NCBI GenBank assembly: GCA_902459845.2
Contig: CABPSV020000232.1
Location: 1-21,813, forward strand
Direction: 5' to 3'
Source: Hepatocystis sp. ex Piliocolobus tephrosceles
Lineage: Eukaryota; Apicomplexa; Aconoidasida; Haemosporida; Plasmodiidae
DNA: 21,813 bases
In this document: positions 15,693 to 21,813 of the stretch, piece by piece
How positions within the stretch are numbered: position 1 is the first letter of the stretch
Layout of the letters: each line of letters starts with the position of its first letter
Made by a program: the position numbers and the translations under genes
The notes under the pieces: generated by a model
Databases searched by the model: none
Told to the model about the DNA's origin: nothing
Seen by the model: only the letters and a program-made list of their open reading frames with translations

Positions 15693-18197
15693 TATCAGAA
15701 TTTATATATATATATATATATATAAACATGGTTATACACATAGATTTACAAACTTAATAGCAATATTTTTACCTTTCTATTGTCCTCACACTTTTTATAT
15801 GTTAAATAAGTCTTGAATTTTCTTTCTGTGTCTGCTTTTGTTAGGTGCTCATTTCTAACATAAATAAACAAATGTTCAAACGAGTAGATACGTGTATGTG
15901 CGTGTATAATAAATAAAAATAAGCATTTAAATGGATTTAAAAAAAAAAACATGAAATGAATGAATACAAAAATTGTTATTAATCAAAAAATAATAAAAGT
16001 ATGTAATATACAAGTTTGTAAAAAAAAAAAAAAATGTTCGTTAATTAAAACTAACTTCATTTTAAACTGATCAACAAGAATATCCTTTTTAATTACTTTT
16101 CCATGAGAATGCTAAAAAAAAAAAAAAAAAAAAAAAATGTAGAACAAAATAAAGATAAAAAAAAAGATAAAAAAAAAGATAAAAATAAAGATAAAAAAAA
16201 AGATAAAAATAAAGATAAAAAAAAAGATAAAAATAAAGATAAAAAAAAAGATAAAAATAAAGATAAAAAAAAAGATAAAAATAAAGATAAAAATAAAAAA
16301 AAATGCAACAATGCGAGCATGTTTAAAAAAAAAACCGATAATATAAAACATCAAGAATAGCTCACTTTTATTAATTTCTTAATATCGTATGTATCCAAAA
16401 CGTTTTTTAAGTTGCTTTTGTCAGACATGTATTTGAAAGGGTTGTTGTCTTCTGTTAATTTTAAAATAAAAGTTTTGAAAAAAAGGTTTATATAAACATA
16501 CGTATAAATGTATGCATGTATGTATGTGTATGAGTAAATGTATAAGCATAAACAATTGCATATAAATGTGATAAACAAAGAAAAATAATAAAAATATGTA
16601 ATTAATAATACTTCCCCAGAACATGTGTTGGCACCCATACACATTCTCTTTGTTAATCAAGTTAAATTCCTTCCATGTATTTTTATCAATAACTGAAATA
16701 AAAATAAATAAATAAATAAATAAATAAAGAAATAAAATAGTAAAATTTGTGGCAATTGTAACATTATTTCTTAAAACTTACATATTGTCCGTTATTATAT
16801 TTGTTTTAAATTTTTATTATACATAAACAGACATGTGTCAATATATATATATAAATGCGTATATGTACATACTGTTATAGTTGCGTTTTGGATTTCCTTC
16901 AAATGTCCATTCCCAATCAAAAAGGGAAAAAAAATGAATGTCTTGACTTGTCGGTATAGTAATAGGAGTTATACCAATATCTGTATCAAGTTCGTTATCG
17001 GGAACAATAAACATGTCTTGTGAACTTCCATCACTCTCCTATAGTAATTAAAAACGTAAATATAATTATATAGGCAAGTGATCATATATTTAAGCATGTG
17101 ATCATATATTTAAGCAATTGATCATATATTTAAGGATGTGATCATATATTTAAGCATGTGATCATATATTTAAGCATGTGGATATATGCGTAATCACACT
17201 TTCCTATATAAGCACTACATTTTCATACCGTTTCATTATCTTCATTTTCAGTTGTTAAGTCAATCGCTTCAAACCTTTCATAATAATCCTCATTAGTGTC
17301 ATTTTCGTATTCCATATCATCATGATAGTAAAAAGGAAATAAATTTATATTGTCCTATATTAAAAATAAATAACAAGTTTCGTGATTTAAAAAAATATAT
17401 ATAAGAGCATATACTGTGGTTAAAACAGAATAAAAAAAGAATAAAACGAGATAATCTAACAAAACGAATAAACCTGGTAAACAAAAAAAAAAAACTATGA
17501 TAATTTGACAATTCAATGTGTGAACATTCAAATGTACAGATGTATAAATATATTACGTCTAAAACTTTGTGAACCAATAAAGACATATAAGGTCTTGTCC
17601 ACGAACTATCATAAAAATAAAAACTTCTAATAGTATCGGCATCTTTTAATTTTAAATAAAATTCTTCATCCTCCCAAAGTTTAGCTCTTACATTTTTTTC
17701 ACTCTATATTTAAAAAAAATAAAAAAATTGTATTATAATAAAAACATAAAATTATCATCAAAAAAAAAAAAAAAAAATAAAAAAAAGAGAAGGTATAAAG
17801 TTTATGTTAATTTTATTAAAAAAAAAGTACCTGCATAATTATTTTATTTCCATCAATACTATCGATTGAAGGAATTTCTTCAAAAAATTCTTGATTATCT
17901 TCTACAAAAAATAAAAAATGAAAATATAAATTAAAAGATTTTAATTTGATTATTAATTATGATTTTTATAATATTGTGCAGTTTTTATTTTTCACATAAA
18001 TAATTAGTTCATTCGTCAACCTGAATGTTTTTTTTTTTTTTTTTTTTTTAGATGTATGTCTATTTGTACTTTTAAAGAGGTATTGTATTTTCTTTTAAAA
18101 ATTAACTTACCGTAAACTTTAAAGTAATCAATCACAGCATTTTTATGATTTATACATACATCCACATAATTTGTGAACAATTCTTGCTTGTCTGAAT

Positions 18198-18235
<38 letters not shown>

Positions 18236-20880
18236 CAGTAAACACATGTGAATGAGTAAGTGAGTGAGTGCGAGTAAATACGAACATGTTTTATGATGAA
18301 AAAAAAAAAAAAAATAGATAAACATTAATAATGTTTAATAAATTAATTAATAGCTTTTTAGTTGATTCGGACGCTTTTATTAATTATACCAATGCTTCCG
18401 TTACTCTGCAATAGCAAATTTGGCATGTGTCCAATGCTTTTGTTACATTTAACTGTAAAAAAAAAAAAAAAAAAAAAACAAACAAACAAAAAACAGAAAA
18501 AAAAAAAAAAAAAAAAAAAAACAACAATAATAATAATAATAATAATAAATAAACAAATAAACAAGTAAACAGGTGGAGTTAGCAAAATCAAACGAAATAG
18601 TATATAGTAAATAATATTTATTTTATAATGGCTACACGTATGTTTCATATAAATGGTAAAATTACACCAACATGCGCGATTTATATATATATGTATTATA
18701 TATTATGACTGCACATAATAACCACATACAACGAAGTGAACTCATTTATTTTTTTATTTTTTATCATTCTATTTTTGTTTTTGCTTACATATGGGAAGTC
18801 TGTTTTGCGCATCCAATATTTTATCTTTATGTTCCTCGTTAAAGCTAAATACACTAACAGTGGGGTATTTTTCAAGGGTTTGTTTTGTTGTGTCATCAGG
18901 TACAGTAACTGTGTTTATTGTTGGTGCTTTTTTAAGAGTTAGCCATGACATAATAAGATTTTGTTGTTTCGGTTTTTTTTCTTCTGCTTTATTATTTTGA
19001 ACAACTGCGCTATCTAATTTAATAATTGTGGAATTTTTTTTTTCTTCTAATGCTTTAACTTCTTCTAATTTTTTTTTTTTTTCTTCTAGTTTTTTTAATT
19101 CCATTTTTTTCTTGAGATTTTTTTTTTTTTCGATTAATATTCTTTTACACCTTTTTTCAGATTCTAAGTATTGTTTCTTTTTCAATTCATTTAAGTAATC
19201 ATGTATTTTTATAACATTTTGTAAATCTTTCGATAGAATCAAATTTTTTAATTTATTTAATGTTTTGTATATTTTACTCATAATATTACGAAGTTCTTTA
19301 AAATATTTAAATATTTCTTTATACAAAGCAGGAAACAAATCATAATTATCATTTTCCCAAACCCATAAACATTCTTTTTCTTTATTGTCATTTTTACTAA
19401 CATTCACTATTTTCATATTATCACCTAAATTTTTTCTACTTAATAAAATAGGAATACAGGAAAAAAGTTCTTGTTTACTAATCGATATATTATATTTTTT
19501 TTTTTCACTTTCGGAATCATCTGAATAGTCATCTTCGTCTGAAAATTTATCAAACGACATATTATTTTCGTTTGTATTTATAGTTTCTATAGTTTGTTCT
19601 GTTGTTAACACTTGTCCGTTGTTTTCGTTATTGTTACCAGGGTTATCAACTAAGTTGTTTTTATCATTTATGGTCGAACTAAGTGGTAAATATTTTATTG
19701 GGTCATTAGACTCAGTAGTTTCGACAATACTTGGGTTACCTGTAGTTGTACTAGTCGAATCATTTTGAGTCGTTTTTATCATATCTTTTGACATATTATT
19801 GTTGTTTATAAATAAAACTCCGTTTTCGGAAACAGTATTACTATTAATGTCTTTAATATGTATTGATAACTTTTCAGTTAACAATTCGTCATTATTCAAA
19901 ATATAAAATAATAAATCCACTAATTCAGACAAACTATAAGAAGCTCCCTCACATAAAAACCTAATTAAATATGTTTCTTTAGAGGTTAGCTTAATATTAT
20001 TAAATAAAATATTTGATTTTTCCAATGAGTTCAATGCTTCATCATTTTCTGTTTCATAAAATATCATAGCTTTAATTTTATTTATTCTTTTTATATTATT
20101 TAAAATATTATAACAAGGTAATTGATTATTTAATATATTATTTAATTCTGACTCTACATTTGGAATAAATTCATTCCATTTATTTAGCTGCTCTATGCTC
20201 TCTTCTGATAGTGTAGTGGTATTGTCATTGTTATTAACATTTTGTTGATTTTTTACAAATTTAGAAGAATTTTTTTTTTTTAAATCATTATCATCCTTAT
20301 TCATTTTATCATCCTTATTCATTCGAGCATTTGCTGAATTATTTGTTGTATTAGTTAAAACGTTAACCGTGTCACTTTTAGTTAAATGTGGTTCGCTTCC
20401 ATTACTTAATCTTGGATTTTTATTTAAATGTGCATCCTCTATGTTATCATCGTTCATATTTTTTCGTTTCAAACTAATATTATTATTATCTACATTTTTT
20501 GCTTTTTTGGATTTTCTTATTTCTTTGTCTGTACCTTTTTTAGAACTGCTGTCTATTTCGCTCTTTTCGCCATTCTCATCACTATCTCCATTCTCATTTT
20601 CTTTACTATTTTCACTTTTCTCTTTTTTTTTTTGAGGTTTCTTTTTTTCTACCTCTGCATTTTTATCAATGGCGTTTTCATTATTCTCTTTGCTTTTTTT
20701 TTTTTTTTTACTTTCTGTTGTATTTGTAGTGTCAATTGAACTTATGTTACCACTTTCATTAAATTCAATTTCTTCGTCAAAACATAAAACATCTTGTTCC
20801 TTTTCGATTTGCTCTTTTATATCGTTACTTTTTTTTTTTCCTTTCTGTTCACTGGATTTTTTTTTAACCGTGTTTTCCAT
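15064..20880 (-). CDS. Chromatin assembly factor 1 large subunit (CAF-1 subunit A / p150-like), 12 exons
   Basis: CAF-1 deposits newly made H3-H4 behind replication forks; its large subunit binds PCNA, DNA and histones. I assembled twelve exons in transcript order: 20880-18789, 18452-18390, 18191-18111, 17901-17831, 17703-17557, 17354-17229, 17038-16873, 16692-16612, 16451-16366, 16111-16056, 15854-15773, 15510-15064. All introns are GT-AG, phases agree, and the sum is 3,498 bases (1,165 residues). Domains: charged low-complexity N terminus; Lys/Glu/Arg-rich coiled coil (KER) about 564-614; PIP-like QNLIMSWL at 640-647; VRAKLWEDEEF and WTRPYM (770-818), resembling the RAKLLQF...RPPYWGTW segment; an acidic stretch ending QDMFIVPDNEL (about 867-877), like the family's acidic region and DGFFVP motif; a winged-helix domain about 962-1030 (IKKLIKHSHGKVIKKDILVDQF, KKWMASEEGIKLF); then a Lys-rich helix and an acidic repeat tail. 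Exon 1 alone would read as a truncated 703-residue protein. Confidence 0.8.
15143..15243 (-). repeat. 18-bp coding repeat (SENTKD-type units) in the CAF-1A acidic tail
   Basis: About five to six units of 18 bp encode SENTKD, SENTED and SENMKD, followed upstream in the protein by related KIDEN units. They lie in the last exon after the winged-helix domain and form a Glu/Asp-rich tail. Confidence 0.88.
15652..15688. repeat. Long poly(dA) tract in intron 11 of the CAF-1A gene
   Basis: An adenine run of over 30 bases on the + strand, therefore poly-T in the transcript. It lies inside the 262-bp intron 15511-15772, next to an (AT)n run at about 15706-15723. Its length is likely to vary between isolates and reads. 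Confidence 0.85.
16143..16303. repeat. 24-bp A-rich tandem repeat inside intron 9 of the CAF-1A gene
   Basis: Units of gataaaaaaaaa and gataaaaataaa alternate to give a 24-bp period for about six copies. The array fills most of the 254-bp intron 16112-16365. In the transcript it is a U-rich tract leading to the acceptor TTTTTTAG next to exon 10. The + strand frame reads KDKKKDKN repeats with an ATG and is almost certainly not a gene, since the flanking exons on the other strand splice across it in phase. Confidence 0.85.
17080..17179. repeat. 20-bp tandem repeat, five copies, inside intron 6 of the CAF-1A gene
   Basis: Five head-to-tail units of gatcatatatttaagcatgt start at 17080, 17100, 17120, 17140 and 17160. 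Copies 2 and 3 differ at one to three bases near the end. Each junction carries the palindrome TGATCA. The array makes up about half of the 190-bp intron 17039-17228. Confidence 0.93.
18453..18788 (-). other. Intron 1 of the CAF-1A gene
   Basis: This 336-bp intron is the longest in the gene. The donor is GTAAGC after ...CCCATAT and the acceptor is TTTTTTTTTTACAG before TTAAATGT. It contains two long A/T tracts, short AAAC and AAT microsatellite runs (about 18476-18548) and nothing gene-like. If it is retained, translation stops five codons after the donor (KQKQK then stop). Confidence 0.75.
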
Positions 20881-21324
20881 TATTGGCCGTTTATGAACAA
20901 TATATATATGTATATGTATGTACGTGTGTTTTTTTTATTTACTTGCTTATATTTTATAAAAAGCAAAATTCGAGCGTTTTTTTTTCTTTCATACACTCAG
21001 CATTAAAAATGTTTTGTAACGAACAAAGTAAAACGTGACACACAAAAGCTACAAGGGTATATATATAATTGTAAGCGCGTGTTTACTTATGTATGTTTAC
21101 TGTATATATTATATAAGTTATATGAAAGTGTATACAAAAAAAAAAAAAATTATATATATAATTTAAATGTAATTATGATAAATTAAAATATATTTAAAAA
21201 AAAAAAAAAAAAAAAAAAAATCCAACATTTTCTATTATTATGTATGTATACATATATAAGTATAATATATGTATAAATACTACACGTTATACATATATAT
21301 ATATATATATATATATATGTTTAC
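20881..21324. promoter_or_regulatory. Upstream region of the CAF-1A gene
   Basis: AT-rich DNA directly upstream of the CAF-1A start codon at 20880. It holds poly(dA) tracts (21136-21148, 21197-21219) and an (AT)n run (21293-21318). No individual promoter element can be recognised. If a + strand gene begins near 21325, this would be a shared divergent promoter. Confidence 0.4.
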
Positions 21325-21402
21325 ATGCTGTTTGACATATTTATTATTCTTTCTCGTATTTCTTGTATTTTCGTGGCACTGTGCACCTCACTAGAAAGGT
21401 AA
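21325..21402 (+). CDS. Possible signal-peptide-encoding first exon or short upstream ORF (25 codons)
   Basis: The ATG at 21325 opens a 25-residue frame, MLFDIFIILSRISCIFVALC followed by TSLER, that stops at 21402. The protein is hydrophobic in the manner of a signal peptide. The segment is clearly GC-richer than its surroundings. The last codons carry a splice-donor-like AAAG|GTAACT (GT at 21397-21398). This fits the common Plasmodium layout of a short signal-peptide exon followed by an intron, but no acceptor inside the window joins in an open frame, so the second exon would lie beyond the edge. It may instead be a chance ORF. Confidence 0.3.
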   Translation: MLFDIFIILSRISCIFVALCTSLER

Positions 21403-21659
21403 CTCACTTAATTTAGTCATTCCCCCCTTCATACATATATGCATATATGTACGTATGTAGAATAAACGTATATGAATGTTCTCTTTTTTTTTTTTTTTTT
21501 TCCTTTCCCTTTTTTACACTTTTACGCAATGTCAAAATTAAAAAAAAAAGAAATTTAACTGATTCTCAGTGTTATATGATTTAGAATTATTAAAAAAAAA
21601 TATATATATATTCAACTTTTTATTTGTTATAGTTATATTGTATTTTAATATTTAATAAA

Positions 21660-21690
<31 letters not shown>

Positions 21691-21813
21691 TTTGCAATAA
21701 ATATTCTCCTTATTTTCATACACTCATTCATTCATTCATTTTTTTTTTTTTTTTTTTTTTTAGGTTCTTATTTTATATTTAAAAACTATTTCAAAAAATG
21801 CTTTAGACTTAAA
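21403..21813. other. AT-rich DNA at the right edge, with a splice-acceptor-like site
   Basis: Homopolymer-rich DNA with T tracts at 21483-21501, 21661-21685 and 21739-21761. The last T tract ends in TTTTTAG at 21763, a good acceptor sequence. One frame after it stays open for 16 codons to the window end. That frame needs one base from the preceding exon and does not fit the donor at 21397, so the site remains unassigned. Nothing else is recognisable. Confidence 0.4.

Noticed and set aside
16103..16360. Lys/Asp repeat protein on the + strand (MRMLKKKK...)
   Set aside because: Lies within an intron of the CAF-1A gene, and the flanking exons join in phase across it.
18358..18389. Continuation of CAF-1A exon 2 to an in-frame stop
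   Set aside because: A good donor (GTATAA) precedes it, and the next exon joins in phase to the CAF-1 acidic and winged-helix regions.
21397..21813. Joining the donor at 21397 to the acceptor-like site at 21763
   Set aside because: The join gives a stop after six codons; the phase does not match.
1..21813. CRISPR arrays, mobile elements, tRNA or rRNA genes
   Set aside because: The repeats are contiguous minisatellites without spacers, there are no transposase or reverse-transcriptase frames, and no RNA gene sequence was recognised.

Overview
The window looks like nuclear DNA from a Plasmodium or close haemosporidian parasite. Base composition is extremely AT-rich, with long poly(dA)/poly(dT) and (AT)n tracts between genes. 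Proteins carry Asn/Lys/Asp-rich low-complexity inserts, introns are short GT-AG introns ending in T-rich tracts, and one gene encodes an ApiAP2 transcription factor with an ACDC domain, a family typical of Apicomplexa. The species cannot be fixed from the sequence alone.

Layout. (1) 1-468: AT-rich upstream DNA that starts inside a 14-bp tandem array. (2) 469-3384, + strand: a single-exon gene for the PP2A scaffold (A/PR65) subunit, a HEAT-repeat protein enlarged by two inserts, one with an unusual Cys-every-fourth-residue charged repeat. (3) 3385-4442: intergenic DNA between two convergent genes, with a 3' stem-loop candidate and an A-rich minisatellite. (4) 4443-10268, - strand: a 1,941-residue ApiAP2 factor with one AP2 domain split by a serine run, one divergent AP2-like domain and a C-terminal ACDC domain. 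(5) 10269-13652: about 3.4 kb of upstream DNA with only repeats and homopolymer tracts. (6) 13653-13877, - strand: a small 74-codon gene of unknown function. (7) 15064-20880, - strand: a twelve-exon gene that I assembled exon by exon into a 1,165-residue chromatin assembly factor 1 large subunit (CAF-1 A/p150-like), with a KER-type coiled coil, a PIP-like motif, an acidic region and a winged-helix domain. (8) 20881-21813: upstream DNA with a possible signal-peptide-like first exon on the + strand at 21325.

The recognised genes are regulatory housekeeping genes: phosphatase scaffold, sequence-specific transcription factor, and replication-coupled histone deposition. Nothing suggests an operon, mobile element, CRISPR array, rRNA or tRNA. 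I did not find a convincing new multi-gene system. The most interesting material is the inserts and repeats inside conserved proteins, repeat arrays inside introns, and the unresolved small ORFs.
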